Shown one piece after another: positions 1 through 5,712 of a stretch of DNA of 10,480 nucleotides; position 1 is the stretch's first letter; each line of letters opens with the position of its first letter. The notes beneath the pieces were generated by a model, which was given only the letters and a program-made list of their open reading frames with translations, was not told the DNA's origin and did not search any database. The DNA comes from Candidatus Schekmanbacteria bacterium GWA2_38_11 (GTDB taxonomy: Bacteria; Schekmanbacteria; GWA2-38-11). The translations under genes were made by a program, and so were the position numbers. The stretch covers positions 1 to 10,480 of the forward strand of contig MGDB01000008.1 of NCBI GenBank assembly GCA_001790645.1. The letters run 5' to 3'.

Positions 1-1
1 T

Positions 2-424
2 GACCCTCTGCCATTTTGCCACCTTATATTTCTCGCCCATTTTACAATCCATGTCACATATTGCTTCGCAGGGATTACTCATCTTATACTTTTTCGTTGC
101 TTCAAAATGAGGGCATACTTCTAAATGTTCGTACCAGACAGGCTCGCCATTTTCCTCTTTTTTTTCAATCCATATCTTCCATCCAAAAGTGGGGAAAATA
201 TTAACTTCAGCCATCATAATATCGCCAATGTCTTTACCTTTAAACTGGGCAGACCTTTTCTGAAAGTTGACCTCAAATATCTTTTCGTATATCTCTTTTC
301 CCTTGTCCTTCCCATAAAGTTCAACAAGGCTTTGAAGAAGCTGAGGAAGCTTCAGAGCGTATTTATCAATCAGCATCTCCCTTTGCTTTTCCCAGGGAAT
401 CTCCTTGCCTTTCTCTATACTCAT
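2..424 (-). CDS. Partial ATC-hydrolase-like family protein (3' end beyond window), paralogue of the 595-1086 gene
   Basis: The reading frame opens with ATG at 424 (minus strand) and runs without a stop for 141 codons to the window edge, so the C-terminus is missing. An AAAAGGAG ribosome binding site lies on the minus strand at 431-438, seven bases from the ATG. Residues 81-127 closely match the neighbouring gene: both have a W-I-E-x-K-x-E stretch, V-W-Y-E-H-L, then C-P-x-x-E-x-x-K-K and a C-x-x-x-C-D motif. Cysteines are at 104, 119, 123 and 127. The cysteine spacing and W-Y-E-H segment recall the L-2-amino-thiazoline-4-carboxylate hydrolase (ATC hydrolase) family, whose members are mostly uncharacterised. 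No signal peptide or membrane segment is visible. The gene probably follows its paralogue in one transcript, with two repeats in the 170-bp gap. The family call is by motif memory and the substrate is unknown. Confidence 0.7.
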   Translation of the reverse strand, partial: MSIEKGKEIPWEKQREMLIDKYALKLPQLLQSLVELYGKDKGKEIYEKIFEVNFQKRSAQFKGKDIGDIMMAEVNIFPTFGWKIWIEKKEENGEPVWYEHLEVCPHFEATKKYKMSNPCEAICDMDCKMGEKYKVAKWQRV

Positions 425-454
425 ATACAACTCCTTTTCACTAAAAATTCTTTT

Positions 455-504
455 GCGGGGTTAGAAAACCCCGCCTATCGATAGGCGGGACATTCTTGTC
501 CCGC
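455..504 (-). repeat. Three-hairpin palindromic repeat, copy 1
   Basis: Read on the minus strand there are three consecutive hairpins. A is GCGGGACA, loop AGAA, TGTCCCGC (504-485). B is a short central palindrome, CCTAT/ATAGG. C is GCGGGGTTTTCTAACCCCGC (474-455). The central part CCCGCCTATCGATAGGCGGG (470-489) is a perfect 20-bp palindrome overlapping both neighbours, so alternative folds exist. Hairpin C is identical, in the opposite genomic orientation, to the hairpin at 3324-3343. Read in the direction of the adjacent gene, both copies lie just upstream of a start codon. No T-run directly follows hairpin C, so it is not a standard terminator. Confidence 0.9.
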
Positions 505-525
505 TGGTCATATTTTTTTAATATT

Positions 526-586
526 GATTACACAGATTATAACAAGATTACTCAGATTGTTCCTTTAGGAGGTAATCTGTGTAATC
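526..586. repeat. Fold-back repeat with 14-bp perfect inverted ends
   Basis: GATTACACAGATTA (526-539) is repeated as its exact reverse complement TAATCTGTGTAATC (573-586). Inside, GATTACTCAGATT (546-558) is a near copy of the left arm in direct orientation, and AACAA (541-545) / TTGTT (557-561) form an inner inverted pair. The element fills most of the space between the stop codon of the 595-1086 gene and the three-hairpin repeat. It has no coding potential. A transcript could fold it into a long stem, but no T-tract supports termination. Confidence 0.85.
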
Positions 587-594
587 CTATTCTA

Positions 595-1086
595 TTAATC
601 CTTCCAGTCCCTGATTTTAAAAGTGCATTCCTCTTTCTCATCTCCCATTCTTGATAATACTTCCCATCGCCCCCTTTTATCTCTTATAGCAAGCTCAACA
701 TCGTAATCGCAGAGGAAATCACATGGTATTTCTTTTAATCCCATTTTTTTTGCGGTCTCAAGAAAAGGGCATTTTGTCAGATGTTCATACCAAACATCTT
801 CTCCGCCTTCCTGCTTTTGCTCTATCCAGAGTTCAAATCCGAGTACCGGAAAACTTACCAGTTCCCTTTTCATCAATTCACCGACCGGAAGTTTTCCTCC
901 GGGGAAATTTTTTCTGATCCGTTTAATCCCTTCATCATAAAGCTTCTTGAATACTTCTTCTCCCTTTTTCTCTCCCAAAATCTTTTTTAAATCAAGGTAA
1001 AGGTTTATTCTTTCTGCAGCCATCTGGCTTGCCAATTTTTCCTTTTGTACTTCTATTGGTATCTGTTCAGGTTTAGGTAAGCGCAT
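595..1086 (-). CDS. ATC-hydrolase-like family protein, complete
   Basis: A 163-residue soluble protein with no signal peptide or membrane segment. The start is ATG at 1086 with an AAGGAGGG ribosome binding site on the minus strand (1091-1099). The N-terminal half is helical and charged. The conserved part runs from about residue 83: G-F-E-L-W-I-E-Q-K, then V-W-Y-E-H-L (98-103), C106-P, C122-x3-C126-D and a C-terminal G-D-x(4)-C154-x-F. This pattern resembles the ATC-hydrolase-like family named after L-2-amino-thiazoline-4-carboxylate hydrolase. Most members have no known function, so the substrate should not be assumed. Its downstream neighbour is a clear paralogue, which suggests a tandem duplication with later divergence, mostly in the N-terminal half. 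The gene diverges from the pilus operon and need not be related to it. Confidence 0.8.
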   Translation of the reverse strand: MRLPKPEQIPIEVQKEKLASQMAAERINLYLDLKKILGEKKGEEVFKKLYDEGIKRIRKNFPGGKLPVGELMKRELVSFPVLGFELWIEQKQEGGEDVWYEHLTKCPFLETAKKMGLKEIPCDFLCDYDVELAIRDKRGRWEVLSRMGDEKEECTFKIRDWKD

Positions 1087-1152
1087 TTTCTCCCTCCTTA
1101 AAAAAATTTATTTATTGTTTCAAAATATAAAGGCTTATAACCATTTTCTTTT

Positions 1153-1181
1153 TTGTTAGCATACGATTTTTATCTTGTCAA
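1153..1181 (-). promoter_or_regulatory. Possible sigma-70 promoter for the minus-strand gene pair
   Basis: On the minus strand a perfect -35 hexamer TTGACA (1181-1176) is followed after 17 bp by TAACAA (1158-1153). TG sits one base before the latter, as in an extended -10. The predicted start near 1146 leaves a leader of about 60 nt before the ATG at 1086. The -10 match is only 3 of 6, so support comes from the -35, the spacing and the TG. Confidence 0.4.
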
Positions 1182-1290
1182 ATTTTTAATTCATTTGATA
1201 TATCCCACCTCAAACTGCTCTAAAACAATCAACTACCCAGCGGCAGAGACCGCAGGGTATCAAAATCAAAATAACGTGGTCGTCTGTTGT

Positions 1291-1333
1291 CATTCCTGCC
1301 TGCCTGCCGGCAGGCAGGCGAAAGCAGGAATCC
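1291..1333. repeat. Hairpin repeat (ATTCCTGC...GCAGGAAT) carrying a nested 20-bp palindrome
   Basis: The outer arms ATTCCTG (1292-1298) and CAGGAAT (1325-1331) enclose the perfect palindrome CCTGCCTGCCGGCAGGCAGG (1299-1318). Removing those 20 bp restores a simple hairpin with an 8-bp stem and a GAAA tetraloop, ATTCCTGC-GAAA-GCAGGAAT. That form is close to a common intergenic repeat style (CATTCC...GGAATCC). A near-identical 20-mer sits in a different hairpin at 3281-3300. The stretch has no believable protein; the short reading frames across it are chance. Confidence 0.85.
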
Positions 1334-1344
1334 AGTGTTTATGG

Positions 1345-1423
1345 AAATCCCCCTTTGTCCCCCTTTTCCAAAGGGGGATTTAAGATTTCCCCCCTTTAAC
1401 AAAGGGGGGGTGAGGGGGGATTT
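1345..1423. repeat. Paired inverted C-rich/G-rich palindromic repeats
   Basis: The left unit has a perfect 13-bp stem, AAATCCCCCTTTG (1345-1357) with CAAAGGGGGATTT (1369-1381). The right unit has CCCCCCTTT (1389-1397) with AAAGGGGGG (1401-1409) and ends in GGGGGGATTT (1414-1423). The right unit read in reverse complement resembles the left unit, so two copies of one family appear to face each other. The outer arms AAATCCCCC and GGGGGATTT can also pair across the whole 79 bp. No coding potential. Confidence 0.85.
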
Positions 1424-1687
1424 TCGGGTCAATGACGGCTGTTAATATTATTTTTTACCCCGAAGCAAAGCTTTGAGGAATTCTTATGATTAAAAAAATA
1501 AAAAACCTTCCCCTCATCAGCGTCAAATTTCTTCCGGTTGTGTCCAGAACTCGACGTTCCTTGCTCATTTTAAGGGAAAAGCCTCATCATTTTAACTTTT
1601 TGCATTAAAATAATTAATTCTGCATTTTCAATTAGTTAAGAGTGTATAAAATTTTTCTCTATTTAATAATTTAAAATATCAGCGTTT

Positions 1688-1703
1688 TGGCACAGGATTT
1701 GCT
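1688..1703 (+). promoter_or_regulatory. Sigma-54 (RpoN) type -24/-12 promoter of the signalling/pilus operon
   Basis: TGGCAC (1688-1693), five bases, then TTGCT (1699-1703) fits the RpoN consensus TGGCAC-N5-TTGCW, including the invariant GG and GC and their spacing. The predicted start is about 1714, giving a leader of about 48 nt to the kinase ATG. Sigma-54 promoters need an AAA+ enhancer-binding activator, and none is encoded in this window. Pilin genes of several bacteria are RpoN-dependent, so control of a pilus operon in this way is plausible. Confidence 0.8.
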
Positions 1704-1720
1704 TAAGAGGGTAGATGTCC

Positions 1721-1748
1721 AACATAGATGTTAAACATTAACGTTTAA
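1721..1748 (+). promoter_or_regulatory. Inverted repeats in the untranslated leader of the kinase gene
   Basis: Two short symmetric motifs lie between the predicted transcription start and the ATG at 1762: AACAT-AG-ATGTT (1721-1732) and TTAAAC-ATTAAC-GTTTAA (1731-1748). They overlap slightly and could be an operator or a weak leader hairpin. They are AT-rich, so chance is a real alternative. No Shine-Dalgarno motif is visible directly before this ATG. Confidence 0.25.
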
Positions 1749-1761
1749 AATAAAAAATTTT

Positions 1762-3267
1762 ATGGAAAAAAAATTATCCCGCATTTCAAAATTCTCTTTT
1801 CTATCTTATTTCGGGAAAAACTCTAAATACATAGTCTTAGCCTTAATAATTATTTCAATCCTGACCCTTATCTTCATGACCTTTAATGCTTATAAGGACA
1901 ATAAAAAAATCGTATATCTCAAAGATATAATCCTCACTCTTCTTTTAGTCTCTGCACTGGGTTTTGTGCAGTATTATTTCTTGAGGAATATGGTCAAGCC
2001 AATGCAAAACCTTCATCAAAATTTAGAAGAATTTGTTAAAACAGATAAAGATTTATCCAATAAAGACAAGGAAAATGAAAGAGAAAACAGAGAAATTGGC
2101 AAATTAATAGAAAATATAAACTCAACTATAATTAGTTTTGACCATGCTAAAAAAGAGCTTCTTGAGGATAAGACTGAGCTGGAGTTATCCTTTAAGATGA
2201 TCTCATATGAAAGAAAAAGGCTCCAGTCAGTTTTGGATTGCCTGCCAGAAGCCCTTGTGGTGACCGGCCCTTCAGGAGAAATACTTTTCGCAAATAATGT
2301 AGCTGAAACGATATTTAAGTTTTCGAAAAAAGACGTTTTAGGGAAAACCCTAAAAGGCTTAATAAATGATAGTAATCTTAAGGGGTTTGTTGAAAAGAAT
2401 GAATTGGCAGAAAATCGAGTTTTAGTTCAGGAAATGGAAATAGGAAACAATGGAGAGGGTATCAGGAAATCATTCAAGGTCATATACGATCTTGTAAAGA
2501 GTGAGAACGAAAAGGTTTTAGGAAATGCTTTGATCCTTATAGATAACTCTCACCAGAAAATGGCAGAGCAGATGAGAAACGATTTTGTTTCATCTGTTTC
2601 TCATGAACTGCGAACCCCTCTTACTTCAATAAAATCCAAAGTAGAAATGCTCTTAGATGAAGAAGTTAATGATAAAGATACTCAAATTGAATTTTACAAT
2701 GGAATTATTGAAGAGGTGGATAGACTCTCTAACCTGATAGAAAATCTTCTTAATATTTCAAAGATAGAATTAGGTAGTGCCTCAGTTAATAAGTCATCAG
2801 TTCGAATTAAGAAATTACTTGAGGATAGCTTTCTTATGATAGAGCCGCTGGCTAATAAAAAAGGAGTGACTCTCCATAAAGACATCCCTGATAGACTTTC
2901 AGCAAGTGTTGAACTTGATAAACAGATGATACAGATGGCGATTAACAATTTAGTAGGCAATGCTATTAAATACACTCCTAAAGGAGGGGAAATATATCTT
3001 GAAGGAGAAGAGAAAGAAAAAGAGGTAATTATTCATGTAAAGGATACAGGTATCGGTATACCAGAGGAAGATCAGCCACACGTTTTTGAAAAATTCTTCC
3101 GCTCAAACCAGAAAGAAGTAAGAGAAAATCCAGGCAATGGTTTAGGGCTCTCAGTCGTTAAACAGATAGTAATGCTTCATGGAGGAGAAATAAAGTTAGA
3201 AAGTAAAGTAGGACAAGGTACACATTTTACTCTAACTCTGCCTAAAGAGCGAGGGAGCATAGTTTAA
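1762..3267 (+). CDS. Membrane sensor histidine kinase with PAS domain
   Basis: 501 residues. Two membrane segments (about 22-42 and 51-74) are joined by a loop of only about eight residues, so no extracellular sensor domain exists. A HAMP-like/coiled-coil linker (75-155) leads to a PAS domain (about 155-265). The HisKA domain has its phosphoacceptor H281 in S-H-E-L-R-T-P. The ATPase domain has its N box around N395-N400, G1 D428-T-G-I-G-I-P, an F box F442-E-K-F-F and G2 G458-N-G-L-G-L. All catalytic motifs are intact and the layout resembles PhoR/ResE-type kinases. Sensing is probably by the PAS domain or the membrane. The next gene is a receiver, the obvious partner. ATG 1762 is the only start that keeps the first membrane segment, since an in-frame stop lies at 1732-1734. 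No clear ribosome binding site precedes it, which is unusual beside its neighbours. It is not PilS-like, because PilS has six membrane segments. Confidence 0.93.
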   Translation: MEKKLSRISKFSFLSYFGKNSKYIVLALIIISILTLIFMTFNAYKDNKKIVYLKDIILTLLLVSALGFVQYYFLRNMVKPMQNLHQNLEEFVKTDKDLSNKDKENERENREIGKLIENINSTIISFDHAKKELLEDKTELELSFKMISYERKRLQSVLDCLPEALVVTGPSGEILFANNVAETIFKFSKKDVLGKTLKGLINDSNLKGFVEKNELAENRVLVQEMEIGNNGEGIRKSFKVIYDLVKSENEKVLGNALILIDNSHQKMAEQMRNDFVSSVSHELRTPLTSIKSKVEMLLDEEVNDKDTQIEFYNGIIEEVDRLSNLIENLLNISKIELGSASVNKSSVRIKKLLEDSFLMIEPLANKKGVTLHKDIPDRLSASVELDKQMIQMAINNLVGNAIKYTPKGGEIYLEGEEKEKEVIIHVKDTGIGIPEEDQPHVFEKFFRSNQKEVRENPGNGLGLSVVKQIVMLHGGEIKLESKVGQGTHFTLTLPKERGSIV

Positions 3268-3271
3268 GTTT

Positions 3272-3343
3272 GTGGGACAACTTGCCTGCCGGCAGGCAGG
3301 GAATGTCCCACCTATATCAATAGGCGGGGTTTTCTAACCCCGC
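3272..3343 (+). repeat. Three-hairpin palindromic repeat, copy 2, with a nested 20-bp palindrome
   Basis: Hairpin A has arms GTGGGACA (3272-3279) and TGTCCCAC (3304-3311). Hairpin B is CCTAT-ATCA-ATAGG (3310-3323 region). Hairpin C is GCGGGGTTTTCTAACCCCGC (3324-3343), an exact reverse complement of copy 1 at 455-474. Hairpin A differs from copy 1 by a paired C/G to T/A change in its stem. Its loop also holds 20 extra bases, CTTGCCTGCCGGCAGGCAGG (3281-3300). The element lies between the kinase and its response regulator and ends 15 bp before the regulator's ATG. Its trailing AAAGGG is the only candidate ribosome binding site for that gene. No T-tract follows, so read-through is expected. Confidence 0.9.
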
Positions 3344-3358
3344 TAAAGGGATTTTCAA

Positions 3359-3751
3359 ATGGAAAAAAAGATTCTACTTGTAGATGATGAACCTTCAGTG
3401 TTGAGGGTCTTAGATATGAAGTTTAAGAATGCAGGGTTTAAGGTCTTAACTGCTTCAGATGGTATGGAGGGTTTGGAAATTATAGAGAAGGAACTCCCTG
3501 ATGTAGTAATAAGCGATAACCGTATGCCAAATATGTCAGGAATTGATCTATGTGTTGCCTGTAAGAAGATTAGAGAGAAGAGAAATTTTTTATTTATTAT
3601 GCTTTCATCCTACGCTTCGGTAACAAGTAAGCTTGATAGGGAATGGGTAAATAGCCTTTCTGATACGGTTTTTATCCCTAAACCTTTTAGCCCAAGAAAT
3701 ATCTTAAAAACAGTTAAAAAATACTTTGCAGACAATGAGGAAAGAGTTTGA
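3359..3751 (+). CDS. Single-domain (CheY-like) response regulator
   Basis: 130 residues, entirely one receiver domain with no output domain. The acidic pocket is D9-D10, the phosphoacceptor is D53 (in S-D-N-R-M-P), the switch residue is S83 or S84 in L-S-S, and K108-P109 is the conserved lysine-proline. All are present, so phosphorylation by the preceding kinase is likely. With no DNA-binding or enzymatic domain it must act by protein contact. The following HD-GYP protein and the pilus machinery are the nearest candidates (inference). The separation from its kinase gene by a 72-bp repeat is odd for a two-component pair. The ribosome binding site is weak (AAAGGG, 3346-3350 region). The next gene starts 12 bp after the stop. 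Confidence 0.93.
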   Translation: MEKKILLVDDEPSVLRVLDMKFKNAGFKVLTASDGMEGLEIIEKELPDVVISDNRMPNMSGIDLCVACKKIREKRNFLFIMLSSYASVTSKLDREWVNSLSDTVFIPKPFSPRNILKTVKKYFADNEERV

Positions 3752-3763
3752 AGGGTTTAAGAG

Positions 3764-5365
3764 ATGGAAACAGAGATCATTAATTGGAAAGAATACATTG
3801 ATGAGGAAAAATTTGAGAATCTCTTAGAAGACATCTTCGATTCTCAAGGCTATTCTATCAGCCTTTTTAATAACGAGGGAAAAAAATTGGTCAGAAAAAA
3901 CAGAGATAAACAGAATCACCTGGTCTGCGAAGAATTGAGGGAAAATGAGAATTTTTGTAATGAACATTATCTTAAAGCTCAAGAAGCAATTACAGGCAAA
4001 AGGGGAAACTTAAGCTTTTGTGCGAAGAATAGAGAGAGGTTTCTATTTTGTGCGCCTTTTAAGACATCTTCAGGAAAAAATCTTGGGGCTATTGTAGCTT
4101 GTAAAAGAGCAAAAGTTTTTGATTCGCACGGAGATAATTTAGAAGAGAATGAAGAAGAGGTTAATTTTCTTAAAGGTATTACCTCACTCTTAGCAGACAA
4201 AATTTATCAGGATATCGAAATCAGACACCTCTCTGCGGAATTAAATGCAAAATATGAAGAATTAGCTCTTTTATATGAAATAGGAGAAAAGACTCTCGTA
4301 AGTGACAGCAAGGATGAATCTGTCGAGTATATTGTTACCCGAGCAATGGAAACAGTGAATCCGTCGCTTGTTGTATGGTCAGTTAGAGAAGAGAATAAAA
4401 ATATATTTTACAGAAATCCTGAAAGGGAATCTGAAGATAAATTTATTAGTGATGAAATAATAATGGAGATATGCCGCAAGGTTTCACGCATGAGCAGCAG
4501 GTCGCGCGAACCTTTAATCCTTAACAATTTAAACAAGTATCGAGAGTTTGCAGGTATTTGGCAGGACCCAATAAATGTCCTTTCTATTCCCCTTGTAAGT
4601 GATAGCAAAGGGTTTGGATCTTTGAATTTTATTGAATGTAATCCAGAAAAGATATTCCTCAATGACCAGTTAAAGTTGATGGAGTCAATCTCAAGAAGTA
4701 CTGTTACTATATTAAAAAATTCAGAGTTATATGAAAAGCTCCAAAAGCTTTTTTTCAATGTCATCCGGATGCTTCTTGGAATCATAGAAAGCAAAGATAC
4801 CTATACTGAAGGCCATTCTAAAAGAGTTTATCAGATATCTGTTCAATTTGCAAAAATCCTTAAATTAAGCCGCAAAGATATATTTGATCTTCAATGGGGA
4901 GCAATACTCCATGATGTTGGGAAAATCACAATACCTACAGAGATTATTAAAAAGCCAGGTAAGCTTACATCTGAAGAGTATGAAATAATTAAATCTCACC
5001 CTGTAAAGGGAGCAGAACTTGTTTCAACCATTGATGAATTTAAAAATGCAGTAAAAGGGATAAGGTACCATCATGAGAGAATAGATGGAAAAGGTTATCC
5101 TGATGGACTACGAGGAACAGAAATCCCTTTAATTGCAAGAATAATCGGTATCGCTGATACCTTTGATGCTTTAAACAGTGCAAGACCTTATAGAGCAAAA
5201 CCTTCTCGGGCATTTGTCTTAGCAGAGCTCAAGCAATTAGCCTCTACTCAACTTGATTCATTGCTTGTGGAACTCTTGTTAAACAATTACGAGTTATTTA
5301 TCAAACTCCTTGATAGCGAGGACTACGAACTATTCGAGGATACTAATATAAAAGGGATCTGGTAG
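3764..5365 (+). CDS. PocR-like / GAF / HD-GYP protein, probable c-di-GMP phosphodiesterase
   Basis: 533 residues with three parts. Residues 10-120 look like a PocR-type sensory domain, with cysteines C55, C65, C86 and C96 in a pattern that could bind metal or a cofactor. Residues about 160-320 fit a GAF domain. Residues 330-533 are an HD-GYP domain with H351, H383-D384 (H-D-V-G-K), H412, H436-H437 (H-H-E-R), D441-G-K-G-Y-P446 and D465 in place, so an active phosphodiesterase is expected. The usual F-D-P near the end is L-D-S (about 497-499), a mild departure. No membrane segment is visible. Only 12 bp follow the response regulator, and the stop TAG shares a base with the GTG start of the next gene, so the block is co-translated. 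Its likely role is to lower c-di-GMP in response to the PocR/GAF input or the phosphorelay. The PocR assignment is less certain than the rest. Confidence 0.88.
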   Translation: METEIINWKEYIDEEKFENLLEDIFDSQGYSISLFNNEGKKLVRKNRDKQNHLVCEELRENENFCNEHYLKAQEAITGKRGNLSFCAKNRERFLFCAPFKTSSGKNLGAIVACKRAKVFDSHGDNLEENEEEVNFLKGITSLLADKIYQDIEIRHLSAELNAKYEELALLYEIGEKTLVSDSKDESVEYIVTRAMETVNPSLVVWSVREENKNIFYRNPERESEDKFISDEIIMEICRKVSRMSSRSREPLILNNLNKYREFAGIWQDPINVLSIPLVSDSKGFGSLNFIECNPEKIFLNDQLKLMESISRSTVTILKNSELYEKLQKLFFNVIRMLLGIIESKDTYTEGHSKRVYQISVQFAKILKLSRKDIFDLQWGAILHDVGKITIPTEIIKKPGKLTSEEYEIIKSHPVKGAELVSTIDEFKNAVKGIRYHHERIDGKGYPDGLRGTEIPLIARIIGIADTFDALNSARPYRAKPSRAFVLAELKQLASTQLDSLLVELLLNNYELFIKLLDSEDYELFEDTNIKGIW

Positions 5366-5712
5366 TGGAAGAATTAAATAAGATTAAAAAAAGTAAACAA
5401 GGGATCTTTTCTATAGTTTCAGTATCTGACGCCATAGTTGAAGATGTTGCTTCAGAATTTCAAAAAGCTGTTTCAGAATCTTTAGAGAGAGGAGAGGTAA
5501 AAATAATTTTGGACCTCACCTCTGTCCCCTTTATCAGCAGCAAGGGTTTGGAAATACTTTTGGAAATGCACAAAGAATCGCAGAAAAAGGGTGGAGGAAT
5601 AAAAATTGCAAGCCCGAGTGAAATATGTGTGGATATTTTCTATGCAACTCACTTGGCAAACTCATTGGAAATCTACTCTGATATAGAAAGCGCAAGGAGA
5701 AGCTTTTTGTGA
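5365..5712 (+). CDS. STAS-domain (anti-sigma factor antagonist-like) protein
   Basis: 115 residues forming one STAS domain. The diagnostic segment is D50-L-T-S-V-P-F-I-S-S-K-G-L62. Aligned to SpoIIAA, S59 matches the phosphorylated serine, while the preceding Asp is replaced by S58. That variation is common in stand-alone STAS proteins. The start is GTG at 5365, overlapping the previous stop by one base, with AAAGGGA (5351-5357) as ribosome binding site. The end overlaps the PilB start by four bases (GTGA). No partner kinase of the RsbW type and no PP2C phosphatase lies in the window, so its partners are unknown. Its position between the HD-GYP and PilB genes suggests it acts as a protein-protein switch on the pilus motor or its signalling (inference). 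Confidence 0.87.
   Translation: MEELNKIKKSKQGIFSIVSVSDAIVEDVASEFQKAVSESLERGEVKIILDLTSVPFISSKGLEILLEMHKESQKKGGGIKIASPSEICVDIFYATHLANSLEIYSDIESARRSFL

Larger units (their letters stand above)
1087..1761. other. 675-bp intergenic region between divergent gene groups
   Basis: Beyond the promoters and repeats listed separately, this stretch contains a small palindrome, CAAAGCTTTG, near 1468-1477. It becomes very AT-rich from about 1590 to 1680, just upstream of the sigma-54 type promoter. That is where an activator site or a DNA-bending site would be expected, but no clear operator for a known activator could be identified. No protein-coding gene or known RNA class was recognised in it. Confidence 0.7.

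Noticed and set aside
125..484. 119-codon open frame on the + strand
   Set aside because: It lies antisense to the partial minus-strand gene, which has a ribosome binding site, conserved motifs and a clear paralogue. Treated as a shadow frame.
455..1423. Possible CRISPR array among the many repeats
   Set aside because: The repeats belong to different families, are not regularly spaced, and no unique spacers of constant length occur.
1153..1432. Open frames of 76 codons (+, 1153-1383) and 67 codons (-, 1229-1432) in the intergenic region
   Set aside because: They run across palindromic repeats, have no ribosome binding site and encode low-complexity peptides from the repeat itself. Not real genes.
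1500..1590. Possible structured RNA: CTGATGAG on the minus strand recalls the hammerhead ribozyme core
   Set aside because: The required second stem and following GAAA are not found in the correct order. No riboswitch consensus was recognised either.
3324..3343. Hairpin C as a terminator between the kinase and response regulator
   Set aside because: The stem is strong, but the following bases (TAAAGGGATTTTC) are not a T-tract, and the same hairpin at 455-474 also lacks one directly after it. A repeat within an operon fits better.
1762..3751. PilS-PilR two-component system
   Set aside because: The kinase has two membrane segments, not six, and the receiver has no AAA+ or DNA-binding domain, so these names would mislead.
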